64,000 nt of DNA, from assembly GCF_949628265.1 (NCBI RefSeq), contig NC_088789.1, positions 8,486,886-8,550,885 on the forward strand, given 5' to 3'. The notes below the pieces were generated by a model that saw only the letters and a list, made by a program, of their open reading frames with translations, made no database searches and was not told the origin of the DNA. Source of the stretch: Cloeon dipterum. Its lineage: Eukaryota > Arthropoda > Insecta > Ephemeroptera > Baetidae. A program made the position numbers and the translations under genes. Positions 48,374 to 60,457 of the stretch are shown in pieces (within the stretch, counting starts at the first letter, position 1; every line of letters starts with the position of its first letter).

Positions 48374-51300
48374 ATGGACTCAAAATTGCCTCTTTTGTAA
48401 GTGTTTTGTAAAATGCCAATAATTAAAATGATACATAAAAATGTATCAAACATAAAAAAATCAGTCAGAAAATCGGATCATCTGTAGTTTATTTAGAATC
48501 CGCGTTAGAAACTTTGCAGCTATATTTTGTTACCAAATTTACTACTATAAATTGGAGAAAAGTAAGTTTTGGTAAACATAAATCTTGAATTACAATTTGA
48601 AGTGCAGAGTATTGGGAGCCATTATGGATTTTTTATATTATTTTATCAAACTGAAAAGAACAATCTTTTTTGCTGTGGTAAAATCGATCACTCTTTGTTT
48701 AAAAATCTGGTTTTCTGTTGATCGTACCGCATACAGAAACAAACGTGAGGTTAGTTAAATTAGCCAATCGCTATGAATGCGAAAGCAGACTTCCGCGATT
48801 TTTTTTTAAAACGTATTGCTCACATTGACTTGTTCTGTCGAAAGGAAAGGGGGTGAGTTCTTTGTTTGAGGTCTTTAAATTTCTTCAGGTCTAATCCATT
48901 ATGGAATTGTTTAAGATTATACATAATCATAACATTTAATAGTCTCTTCTAACTCGCTGTATATATCCTTAAATTTTAAAATGCGGAAAATTTAACTGAC
49001 TGCGTCTAACATGTTTTTCTTAATTTTTTCTGTTGACACATATTTAACGGAGCTGATGTTATTGTGGAGCGTATGCCTTGCGTGCACGTTGTAATGTGAG
49101 AATCCGAGCGATTTTTGGGTTCGAGTGCGGGCTGATATATGCGCCTACATTTTATTTCCTAGCAATTTGTAATGACGAGCCCATTCGGAATTGGGAGGGT
49201 TGCGAAAGCCTTCCGACTCGCTACTTGCTGGTTTGCATCTTTGCAGCATATGCGAGAATGAATTTAACAGGACCCGAATGTCTAGCGTTTCAATAAAAAT
49301 TACCCTGGTGCGGAAGCAGTAAAACAAGCTGGTCCTTTTCTAGACTGGGCTTCCTCCAATGAGGCCCATGTTATTCGTTTGCGATATTACTGGAACACGG
49401 AGTTTTCGCGAGTTGTTCGCTAACAGGCGGTCGCCCATCTCAAAAGAGGTGATCCAATTAATATATGCAAATTTATCTCACGCGACCTGTATTCTATCAT
49501 CAAAAAGTGAAATCGCGTTGATGCGACGAGAAACACGCGCCCGCACTTTTCTGAACGCATTGATTTGGTTGCACAAACGGTCGGCCGTCCGTTTTCTGCT
49601 CTACTAATTATTACTTCTGCTTTTGCTGGAAATGTGGCGCTCATGTCAGTCAATAATGTAACAACTAGATGTTTTTGTATGGAACACAGTGTCTCAATTC
49701 GATTCGTTTACCTTTTATTTCACAGAGGAGAAGTGAAGAGTCAGTACGGCACTCTGGAGGAATCGATGTCTGACAAGATGCCTTTCCAAGCCAGTTTATC
49801 CCACGGCTTCGACGATGGAGTGGCCAAATCTAAAGTGCCGGCAATTGCACTCGTCAGTGATAGTGACTCTTCGTCAAGTAAGTACAATTCATCAATGTAC
49901 TCCAAAATCCATCCCTTTAAAAATGAGTGTCTTTGGTTTATACCCCATCTAAAGGATTTTCATTTTAACTGATTTTTTTGGTTTGATCCCGTGTCAACAG
50001 TTTTGTTGCGAGATTTATTCAGAAAAAAATACTTAATTGGTTATTCGCTTGCGTAAGGGAGTAAGGGATTTTTTTTGGTCATATAGTGCATCAATTTTTT
50101 TAACCTCCACTGCTAGCACATCCCTTGGGCTGCAAGCTCACCTAATAACCCCGTCGAGCGGATAACATGAGGCCCAAGTGGCCGTAGAGGAGTTTGGGTC
50201 AAATAAGGCCACTTTTTCGCCTTTCCGCACCGAGGTCTTGAAAACGCCGGACATTTGTCTCTAAGGCCGCTGGAAAGGTGCAAAAGCCAACAACTGTCCC
50301 ACAAAATTATCAAAATATCTCTCATTGCATTGACACTGTAAAGAATACCTTAACATTGCGAGCCACCAAAGGTTCAAATAATTTGTTGGAAAAGAGGTTA
50401 TTTGTATAAGTGGTTTTCATAGGGGCGTTTCAATCAGAACGCTATCTAGGCAGCTCCTCTGATTACTCACTATCCAAATTTTTGCGTTTTTCGAATCATA
50501 ATTTGTTTCAAATCAAAGTTTTGTGAAGATCGAGTTAAACCTCATTAGGCAAAAATGATACTCTAATTTATCATGGTTTACTTCAAACAACAACGTATTA
50601 TTGGTTTCAAGACGACGATAAAACTTAAACACAGATTATGTGTTTTGTATTATTCTTATTATCTAAGAAAATGTGGATTCTGAAAACTTATGGAAAATTC
50701 TTGTTGCCAATGCATTAATGATACAGTTAATGCCAAAATTTACCTGGGTTGAAAATTATTGCCCTGTATAAATCCACTTCAATCGTCTATGTAATTTGGA
50801 GTTCTTCAAAATATTTAAGACCTTTATTATGTCAACAGTCCCGTTTTTGCATTTAATTTTGTATACAAGTCATTCCAACTTAGCATGTTGTTATTTTAGA
50901 CGTCGGCTGTATACTGTATTACAACGCCTAGAAATATCACCTTTGTTGAGAAACTCCCAATACTATACAAAGACGATCGAAGGCTATTTTATTGAATTTG
51001 TATTTATACTTAGTTCTAATCATTCTCAATAGAATTATTATAAATCTTCTATTGTTGTTAAAATGCGTGACTGAATCGTGTCAGAGAGTGGTAAAAATAA
51101 ATTATTTTCATATTTAATTTTCCCTATTTGGTTGAACAGTAGAATTTTTGTTTTGCAATATTTCCATGTTCTCAGATAAGTTAAGTTCGCAATAATTTAA
51201 CCGCAAGTGAAGTCAAACTAGTTTTCAAAACGTTGAAGCTGAAGAGTAAAGTCAGGTGCAATGGCCTGGAATTGGAGTATCCCAACCCTTAATTTTACTG

Positions 51301-54300
51301 ATGAATCTCTAATTAAAAGGAACATCACTGCAAAGCAAATTGTACAAAATTATGAACTGTATTATGTTAAAAAAAACCGCGCAAAGAACCATTAGATAAT
51401 TTTCAAGCCAGGAGGATGAATTCTGTTTTTAATTTAAAACATGAATAATTTTGAATGAAAAATTGACATTGTATTTCCTCGTTGCCAAGTGCGTCGATTT
51501 GTTACTCCAACTAGTTTCGGCTTAACAACTAAAGCCCTATATTTCATAGGAAAAATTATGTAATAATTTCACAAAATTCCAGCTTTATAATTCTTTTTAT
51601 ATTTGCGTGCATACATTTTTAAATTTGAATTCTGAGAGATCCAAAAAATATCGGTTAATTTATGTTCTTTAGCTTGAGGTACACGTCCACACTCACAATT
51701 GAACAAGAAAGCATACAATTTTGTATTAATTAAAAAAATAATATACCACAATACTTGCACAATCAACAGTTTTAAGATGTAACGGCATGCAACCTTTCAG
51801 TGATATACGCTAATTTTACAAAATATAATGCATGGAAAGTGTGCCAAATATCAGCGCTCTTAACTGACCGTTAGCTAACTTGTAACTTGTTCATATCTTT
51901 ATATGTAGTAAAAATTTCCTTCATACTAAACAATTAAAAATTGTAGAAAATGCAACGTCCTACAAATTGTTTCACAGGCTTAAAACAAAATGATCCAACT
52001 TGTCGTCATTGGTGAAACGCTGGAACGTAAGTAATAATTTAATGATTTTTATGACAGTATTTTTTACTCTATCTCATGAATGGGTGCCAGCTGGAGCCAG
52101 AACTTGTCGAGGCTAATAAAATGTTTCAACGTTTGCCCAATGATGACAAGTTCGAGTTTATATTCATTCTGCAGATATGCCACCCTCAAGTGTGAACACC
52201 TTCAAGTCATTATAACAAATATTTTGCTGTCTGTTCAGGTGGCGAGCACTGTCACAAGGACCGTGGCAACACAGTCGACCAAGCCGCACGGCGCAAGCTG
52301 ATCACCGCCAGCATCTTATGTCTGATTTTCATGCTCGGTGAGATCGTAGGTGAGTCCTCATTGTTCATACTTAAGTGTACATGCTCAAATTCGTCTGTTA
52401 GGCGGCCTGCTATCCAACAGTCTTGCGATCGCGACGGACGCGGCGCACCTGTTGACCGACTTCGCCAGCTTCATGATTTCGCTCTTCTCGTTGTACGTGT
52501 CGACACGGCCGGCCACGCGCCGCATGAGCTTCGGGTGGTACAGAGCCGAGGTCCTGGGCGCGCTCACCTCCGTCCTGCTCATTTGGGTGGTGACCGCCGT
52601 ACTCGTGTACCTTGCCGTCCTCCGTATCATCTCGGACGACTATGTAATCAACGCTGAGATCATGATCATCTCGTCTGCCATCGGTGTCATCGTCAACATC
52701 ATGTAAGTTTGCCAATTCACCAGTTGCATAAACCCTCAGTGTTCGAAGCCGCCAACAGATGGCGCCTCCGTATACTGTCGTAAAAAATTTAATTTTAAGG
52801 CACTTCCGCTGCGATTTCAGACTCAATCCTGCCACTGTGCATTCTTCACTTAATATGCTTTCTTTAGACGTGCTGAAAACCAAAATCAGTTCAGCCATTA
52901 GTAGAAACGTTGGAAAAGATTTGATATTTCAAAATTAGCTTTTTTCGTCAATGAGTATCAAGTAATGATATTGTAAAGTAATTCTTTTTATGCATTTTCT
53001 AAGCAAATCAATCATATATTCTACGATTTTACATTTCGTTTGACCCCATAAAGTCCAGAAACAATTTTTTTTTAAACTTCCAGAATGGGTTTGACGTTGC
53101 ACCAACATGGACACTCGCATGGTAATTCACATGGCCACTCGCACGAAAATTCGTTTGATCCAGAGAATGGCCTTTCACATTCGCACAGTTCTGCCCAAAA
53201 CATAAATGTTCGCGCCGCGTTCATTCACGTGGTTGGAGACTTCCTGCAAAGCGTCGGTGTCTGCATAGCCGCCTTCATAATCTATTTTAAGGTGAGCTAA
53301 ATGTTTAAATTGCTGGATTTTGTTTTAATTTAAGCATTTTTAAATTTTCCAATAGGGTAATGGTTTACTATGCTAAAGCTTAGTTAAAAAACGGTGATTT
53401 TTATACCATTTTAATTGTCGTACCAAATAAAATTTGCATAACAACAAATTTTGACATTCTGAGATGCAGTTAAAATTTCTGGTATCACATAACAAATTAA
53501 AAATTTCCAAAGCCATCTAATCATTTTCTTCTATAGTCATACTCTACTGGTATATATAATATTATTTCCTTCTTGTGCAACCTTTTTAAAATGTTAAAAC
53601 TAGAATATTCTCATTTTCAGCCCGAGTGGCGCATTGTGGACCCAATCTGCACGTTCCTCTTTTCCATCCTTGTGTTGATGACCACCTTCGCTATTCTGAA
53701 GGACACCCTCAGGGTCTTGATGGAGGGTAACTTTATATTTTAACAAAACCACTGCATTCAATTGATTTGTTGTTTTTTTCTATTTGCAGCTACACCTAAG
53801 GGTATGGAGTTTACAGACGTTTTGGACATTTTGCACAGGACGGATGGAGTGTTGCGCGTACACAATGTCCGCATTTGGGCGCTGAGCATGGACAAAGTCG
53901 CATTGTGTGCGCACGTCGTAATGAGTAAATAATTTTAATTGTCTTTTTTACGATCAATGTGAATTTTGCCTTTAAGAATGGTGTGAATATTAGAATTTTC
54001 AATTTAGATAGTATTCAATGAGAGGAAAAGATCAGTTCTTGTTACATATCTGAATTTACAGAGTATTTTACAGTCTGAAGATATTAGTGGATTTTATGAA
54101 TGTGTTGTTTGACTCCTAGATAAATAATTATAATGGCTTTATATTCAACACTTATACTGTATAATGACACAAATGATTAAAGCAAACAAATCATTTATAA
54201 AAATTAAAATTTTTCAAAGTGTTTAATATTATTAGCTAATTTGTTGTATCTATTTTAATGTAATTTCTGTGTTTGCAGAACCTGGAGAACAGTCAGAGAG

Positions 54301-54418
54301 AGTGTTGCGGAATGCTGAGAACAACATAAGGAAGCGGTACAAAGTGTTCGAGTTGACCCTGCAGGTTGAGCCGTTTGTGGAAAGTATGGATGTCTGCGAT
54401 CAGTGCGTCTGCCCATGA
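48374..54418 (+). CDS. Zinc transporter, SLC30 family (ZnT2/3/4/8-like)
   Basis: Cation-diffusion facilitator that exchanges Zn2+ for protons to load vesicles or organelles. Eight exons (48374-48396, 49726-49877, 52239-52349, 52402-52702, 53084-53291, 53621-53726, 53790-53924, 54279-54418) close in frame to 391 residues. Six membrane segments are seen. The transport-site H-x3-D is present in TM2 (HLLTD) and TM5 (HVVGD). The loop between TM4 and TM5 is histidine-rich ([17 protein letters not shown]). A cytosolic C-terminal domain follows ('[12 protein letters not shown]', 'ALCAHVVM'). It resembles Drosophila ZnT35C and vertebrate vesicular ZnTs. Intron 1 (1.3 kb) and intron 2 (2.4 kb) carry two copies of a dispersed repeat. 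An alternative first exon may exist at 51978-52026. Poly(A) signal at 54653-54658. Confidence 0.93.
49180..49430 (+). repeat. Dispersed repeat, copy 2 (in ZnT intron 1)
   Basis: Aligns over most of its length with 2410-2640: 'ccgactcgctacttgctgg', 'gaatgtctagcgtttcaat', 'ggtgcgga' and 'ggcccatgttattcg' occur in the same order and spacing. Diverged by many substitutions, so old. Confidence 0.65.
50115..50340 (-). repeat. Dispersed repeat, copy 3 (in ZnT intron 2)
   Basis: The minus strand matches copy 1: 'gcacctttccagc', 'aaatgtc', 'cctcggtgcgga' and 'cctcatgttatccgctcg' appear in order. Orientation is opposite to copies 1 and 2. Confidence 0.65.
51978..52026 (+). CDS. Candidate alternative first coding exon of ZnT
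   Basis: Preceded by an acceptor-like TTTCACAG and followed by a consensus donor (GAACGTAAGT). The ATG at 51990 opens [12 protein letters not shown] and ends in phase 1, exactly what the ZnT exon at 52239 needs. If used, it would replace the first 58 residues of the long form with a 12-residue N-terminus before GEHCHKD. It could also be coincidence. Confidence 0.35.
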
Positions 54419-54719
54419 GCCTGGCAAAAAGTGGGGCAGACTGAGAGAGGGAAAGAAGACACTGACTAACTTGTTTTTGTTTTTATTCAAATATTTATAA
54501 GCTTGTTGTTTTTACCAAAGCAAAGTGTATCAACACAAAGGCCTGAGTGAGAAGTAAGGGTACAGTGTTCAATAATTAGCATTACAGCTAATTTTTTTAT
54601 GAAAGAGAAGTGATATGATAATCTGAAATTATCGTCAACCCAAATGCAGTCTAATAAAGACAACTCAAATTCGTCAACAATGTTCATAAATTTTAATTTT
54701 GAAAAAAACCCTTTAAATT

Positions 54720-57700
54720 CTACTTAGTTGAAGGGGGTGATTGGCTGCTTATTTCGGAGAGCTGTTTTTCAGCTTGTTCCCGTTCCACCTGCTGCTGTTG
54801 TACCATTTCTTCGTCGGATTGCGAATGAGTTCTGCCTAGAGTTGTGCCTTCAGTCCTGCCATCAATCCCCATTTCCTCATCTTCTTCAATCACATGCCGC
54901 ACGTCCTAAGATTATTAGAAATCATTGTCTGTATTTTTATCAACATTTAAGATTTGTATCTGTCATTTATATGACTTGTGGGAAGTGAGTATAAATAGTA
55001 TTTTGACTTAACGCTTACAGTTGTAAAGAATTTAAATATTAATTGAATGGATACCTTTGAGCATGATTTTTTTCATGATTTTCAAGGTTTGCAGCAACTT
55101 GCTCAGTTCAGAACAATTTTTGGGACTAAAACTAATGCACCTATGACAAGACAAAATTTCCTGGAACTTTCCCTTAAGGCGTACTCGCAGTGTAACAATT
55201 TTAATCACAACTACCAAAATCGGCAAAATCAAATAGCATCTCACCCGATCTGGTGAATTTGGTGTAAATTGTGCTCCCTTCTCAGGCACCATCTCAAGCA
55301 TCGAACCCAGGGTAGAGCCTCTGGCACCTTTTGACCAAATTCTGCCTGAACGCAGTCTCAGGGAGAGCTGCGAAGACTTGCAGCTGTTGGAGCCTGACAA
55401 CACCGACACCTTGCGTCGCGCCTTGTTCACTGAGCTGCTGATACGAGCCGCGATCTGGTTCACCTTGAACCAGTAAATCACCCTTTCGCACGCCAAGGAA
55501 GTGAAACCTAGCAAATTGGATTGGATCAGGCAACTGCTGGTGTGTGGGGAAAATAATTTAACATTAAATAAATACATCAAAAATAATAACTTTTTGTTCA
55601 ACTGAAGCAAAATTTAAATAACTCGTTTTGGCTAACCAACTTTGGTCCCTCTTTTATACTAGTTTATTCTAGATTTTGCATGTGTACGAGGAAAAGAGGT
55701 GTCAAACTGAATTTCAAACCCATGATCACTCCTGCTCCAAGGATGAAAAATGTGCCAGTGACATCCTCCACGCTCAGCCTGCGCTCGTGAGGCATCTTTT
55801 TTGTGTACTCAACGCGAATGGTGCCTGTGGCTGTGTTCCTGAGACGGCGGCGGTGCTCCTGATACGAGATATCTTGCTCCGCCTTCGCGATGAAGCCAAA
55901 CTGCATGCACAGGGAACAAGAGTTAGAAGCGCCTGCGAGCTGTGTACCATGCAACCTGCGAAACGCGGTCGTTTCGCGGGCTTGCCTGACTCGTTACCTG
56001 CGATAAGAGGTGGATCCAAGGGTCGATGGCCGGCCGGATGGCGGGGGTGGTGAGGAACGAGGGCAGCAGCGGCAGGAAGCACTGCGTGCCCAGGTGCAGG
56101 GCCTTTTTGCCCGACAGGATGCCCTTAAGCTCGTCGCTGCTTTCGTACTGCAGGCGCTCGCGGGACCCCAGAAACGCGTAACTTGCGGAAAGTTTGACAT
56201 TTATTTCAAGGAAATTGTTGTTTAACTAACAATTTTTCTCTAAATATTTTAAAATTTTGAACTTTCTAAAAATTCCTTATATTTTACAAGGATTTTACAG
56301 ACACTTATGAATTAATGCGTTTAAAAATTAAAATTAAAAAATGTATTGAAATTAACTTAAAATAGAATTGATAAAAAATAACAAGTTAAAATTAATTGTT
56401 TCGATGTTATTTTTGCTAACTCAATGAGCAAGAAAAAAACACATTAAAAATGGCGTTGTTTTAAATCTTATTTAACCATTTTAAGTTCGTATTTCTAATT
56501 TCAAAAGGAGATTTTTACCGGGCTGATTTGCTGACGTTCCTGATTCCGTCCTCGACCTTGGGCAGCCATTCAAACCCCGCCTGGATGTGTCTCGAGACAG
56601 GATCTTCCGCGTCCTGCAGCCACTTCTCCCAGCCAGAGCTTCCTGAAAAAAAAAACACTTTGCAGATCGAGCTATTGCAGTTAGATTCTTACCCAGGGTG
56701 CCCCAGCGAAAGCCTTTGATGTTCAGGATTTCTTCAGCCGACTCGACGGTGCTGGGGAAGACGGGCATCGTGACGAAGGCGATAATTGACGACGTGTACG
56801 CGGCCGTGATGATGACCGTAAAGATCCAGTAAAAGGTGAGCAATATCCTGACGCTGATGCGGTCGCTCCACACGCGGCCGCGCACGAAGAAGGCGTTTGT
56901 AAACGTGCCGAAAACCAGCCAGAAGGCGTCCAGACGCGTTTGAGACGCCCTCGGCCGCCTGAAGATATAATAATTATTTCATAAAAACTTTATGCCGAAA
57001 GTTTCAAGCAAACCCTTTTGCATGGGGGCTGGCTGCCGAAGCCATCGATAGGAAAATGTAGACCAGTGTCAGGATAATCCAAACTACCAACTGAAACGGT
57101 CCCAAAATAGCTCTGTGGCGTGACAATGCGGTCGATGCTCGTGTGAGAAAAACGGCACAGTCCTATGAATAATTTTAGTTTTTAATGGAAAAATTTAGAG
57201 GTACCCTTTCCAGCCATGATCCAATTTTAAATTAAAATGGAGTAAAAGTGCACCTGAGTATAGGGCACCGTGGTGGCAAGGTCGTGCGTCTCCCTAGAGA
57301 AAAAAACTCCACCGGATGCAATCTCTGCGCCCAAACTCGCAACAGCCTCCTTCAAGGGGTTAGTTCCTTCGTTTTCAGCCACAAACTTAATTGTGAACGT
57401 GAAGTTGAGTTTGTAAGCGAGCAGTTCCACAATGGTGCGTTCAATGCCGGACCACTCTGTACCTTTAAAAGTCACATAAAAATAAAGTGGTAAGACGTTT
57501 ACGCAAAAGATTTTTAAACCTGTCTCATTCGGTCTATGAATGCTGTAGGGAGGTTCATTGCGCACGATTACCGAGATCTGCGTTGGAAACCATGGATTGA
57601 GAAATTTGGTCGACATGACGGGTCGCTTTCGGTGAGCGCTGGCAATCACAATCATTTTCCACGGTCGACCATCCCATCTTTAATACACACACCATCACAA

Positions 57701-59310
57701 AATAAATGACACAACAATTTATATCCGATCTCTAATCTACATCAACGTTCAGCAATGACATAATTTTTATTTATAACAATATAAACTGTAAATGCTGCTG
57801 ATTTTTTGGCAAGAATTTTCACTATACATCCATCCATTGAGTAAATTTTTGTTTGGAAATTACAGTTTAATTGAAAATATAATGCATTTAATAATAATTT
57901 CATTCAATTGAAAACATAATGGAAAATTGCTATAATATATTGCTGTCAAAATAATTATTTCCATCAAGGATAATTATTCGATGGAGCAAAATATGAATTT
58001 ACTAGTTGACAGCTTCACCCTTCAAAATCAAACTTTTTTTCTATCTAAAATGTGCTTATATATGAATTATAATAAAAATTACTTGTTAACAAACTCTTCT
58101 ACTCGCCACAAAGGTGAGGCGGTGACAAGCATGAGCGCCGAGCCATGCGACGTGCCGGCCCTGCTGATGGCCCTCGCGTCCTCCACGTGCTGCACCATGA
58201 ACACCAGGACCGCGCAACTTCCGTCCCGCGGCACTGGACTCTGTCCCACCGTATTGATCGAGCCGGACAGACGACCGTGCGTCAGTCCCTTTGAAAAGCC
58301 CGTGGCGATTTATTTTACCCGTTCATTTTCAAATTAATCTAAACCTGAGAAAGCTCGCCAGACAGCAGCTTTTGAACTCCGCAAGAGTTTTCGAGGAAGC
58401 GATCGTAGCGCAAGACGGGCACGCAGCTGGAAAAGTATGTGTCTAGCACGCGGGACACCATCCGACTCAGCATCAGGTCTTCAGGACATTGGTTTTGGTT
58501 AGGTAGACGTAACCCGACCTGGGCTTCGGAAGCTGTAAAATTTTATTTTGTTCAGAATTATTGTATTTTGATTGGCACATAAATTTTATTTGAAAATAAT
58601 TCATTTAAAACATTTTTTGTTTTCTGCCTCTATATTTATTTATTATTTTAAAGAGGAAGAAAGTTGTAGCACAATATTTACAATACAGCAGCCGAAACTT
58701 TATAGTTGAACAGAACATTTCTGTAGAAATACGGATGCTCGCAATACACCAAAGATGCTGCATATTTAATATAAAATGAAACATTATGGCAACCTCGAGT
58801 GCCTCTTCCTTCATTGGCGTTAACCAAAATTTTGTAATAATTAATATTGAAATTTTGCATATCAACGTGATTAAAATTATTTTAATAAAAAATGAGAAAA
58901 AATATCTCATCAATTTTTCAGTGTGAAAACAAATTTAAATTTTAAAATATTTTTAATGCTATAGAATTTTCTCATGAATTTAAAAGTTCTGTTAGTTTTA
59001 TGTGGCTAATTTTACGTGGGGGGGGGCTTCCTATTTAATCGAATTCGGATTCAGATACAATAAAATTGAATAGCTGACCTCTCGAGAATCTTTTCTGGTA
59101 GTTTTCGCTGGTACCAAAGTTGTCAACCCATTCATCCTGCTCGAATTCATCATTTTGCTCTGCACTGATTTGATCGTGGCCTAGCTCGCCGTTGATGCGA
59201 AAAAAGTCGCACTCGCTTTTCCACTCGCCATCCACGTTGGTGTCGCAAATGATTTGCAGTCCGTGGTTGTTGACTGGCAGCAAAAACAGAATCAACAGCG
59301 GCAAAGCCAT
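54720..59310 (-). CDS. Ir21a: Ionotropic receptor Ir21a
   Basis: Variant ionotropic glutamate receptor. Ir21a acts with Ir25a and Ir93a in cool sensing of flies and heat seeking of mosquitoes. Twelve exons close in frame to 781 residues: 59310-59079, 58532-58345, 58288-58083, 57677-57520, 57462-57254, 57162-57014, 56958-56693, 56642-56519, 56181-55998, 55900-55720, 55507-55245, 54905-54720. The signal peptide is MALPLLILFLLPVNNHG. Ligand-binding S1 ('EWSGIERTIVELLAYKLNFT'), TM1 ('FQLVVWIILTLVYIF'), pore region ('FWLVFGTFTNAFFV'), TM3 ('AYTSSIIAFVTMPVFPSTV'), S2 (WEKWLQD, 'YAFLGSRERLQY', KKALHLGTQCF) and TM4 are in order. The WE-x-W, YAFLGS and ALHL blocks are what separate Ir21a from other IRs in my memory of the fly protein. 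The tail is acidic and Gln-rich. It converges on ZnT. Confidence 0.82.
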
Positions 59311-60187
59311 CTTCGGCCGATGCTTCGGAGGGACTGACCGAAAATAACAACAGCCCAGAGGCAATCAAGCCAGCACCTGACTTCTGCATCATTTATTATT
59401 GCTTTTCAATTTGGAATAATTGGTTGCGTGTGTGATCAGCAGCGGAATGACGAGCATGGGAAATTTTTCTGAAAAATTAATATCCCTCACTTTTGGGCTG
59501 AGACTTGAAAGTAATTTCCAAGCAGTTTACACGCAGTCTTAATTTTGAGTGAGGATACAAAGGCAATAAAATCGCAGATTTTGATAAATTGGTGTAAAAT
59601 TTATTGAAACAACAACCTAGTATTTCATAGCTAGAATAAATGAAAATATTTTAACAGACCATTTAGAGCTTATGACGTCAGGCAAGCTGCGAGTGATTTT
59701 ATTTCAATTCAAGGCAGTCCCTTTTAAGGCATTTGTTACAAGCACAAAATATTCAGTGGCAGTTTAACAACTAGTTAAATTGGTTGTTGTGCAGATTAAA
59801 CAGGGTGCTTCAAGTTAGACATTTTTTAGTTTAACAAGTCAATATATGAGAGTTGTGACTAAAAACGAAGTTTTAGTAACTACATTTAAAACGTTATGGT
59901 TTATCCAAGTAACTTTCAAGATTTTGATTCTCTCCTCTAAATAAGTATGTATATCTGTGTAGTTTAATATAGTGTACAACAAGCTTTTCACAGCGTTTCC
60001 ATAAAAATATCTCGCGTCAACCCTGCTTTGTGACAGCTCATTTATCTACAGTCAAAGTTTTTCTGCTTATTGTCAAGAAACATTTTAATCACAATACATT
60101 TAAAAATATGGCGTCAACGAAACGCAAAAAATCTCACGTTCAGCGCAAAAGTATTATCTGTCGTCAATTAGAAAGGAAAGGTATGAA
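59311..60187. other. Intergenic between Ir21a and the STPG-repeat gene
   Basis: AT-rich. Contains the upstream region of Ir21a and the 3' flank of the STPG-repeat gene (both minus strand). No gene seen. Confidence 0.45.
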
Positions 60188-60457
60188 TTAGATGCCAGTG
60201 GAGGACTCGTGGGAAGAGGAGCCCTTGGTAGCGAAGCTGGTGGTGGTCGTGGTGGTGATGGTCTCGCGGTAGCCGTTGGCAGTCTTGGTGCTGCTGGTCG
60301 TCTTGCTCGTGCTGTTCGCCGACTGGCTGGAGCCGTTCACCTGGCCGTTGCTGTATTTGTCCACTGTGTACACGTGACCCTTCAGGTTGCCAGTGTAAGG
60401 AGAGTGCTTGATGCCAAACGAGATGGATGGTTTCGTGTCCACCACGTTCTGGTAAGC
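60188..60457 (-). CDS. STPG-repeat gene, alternative last exon 2
   Basis: Acceptor at 60458-60459, phase 0. Encodes 89 residues: 'SISFGIKHSPYTGNLKGHVY' at the front, then a Ser/Thr-rich tail with a run of threonines. Because the 61464 exon ends in a stop, the two are used alternatively. Confidence 0.7.
   Translation of the reverse strand, partial: AYQNVVDTKPSISFGIKHSPYTGNLKGHVYTVDKYSNGQVNGSSQSANSTSKTTSSTKTANGYRETITTTTTTSFATKGSSSHESSTGI

Noticed and set aside
55507-55720. Apparent frameshift in Ir21a before TM4
   Set aside because: Two upstream acceptors (55537-55538 and 55534-55535) break the frame, but the acceptor at 55508-55509 closes it (GVIM then GFTSLACERVIYW) as expected for Ir21a.
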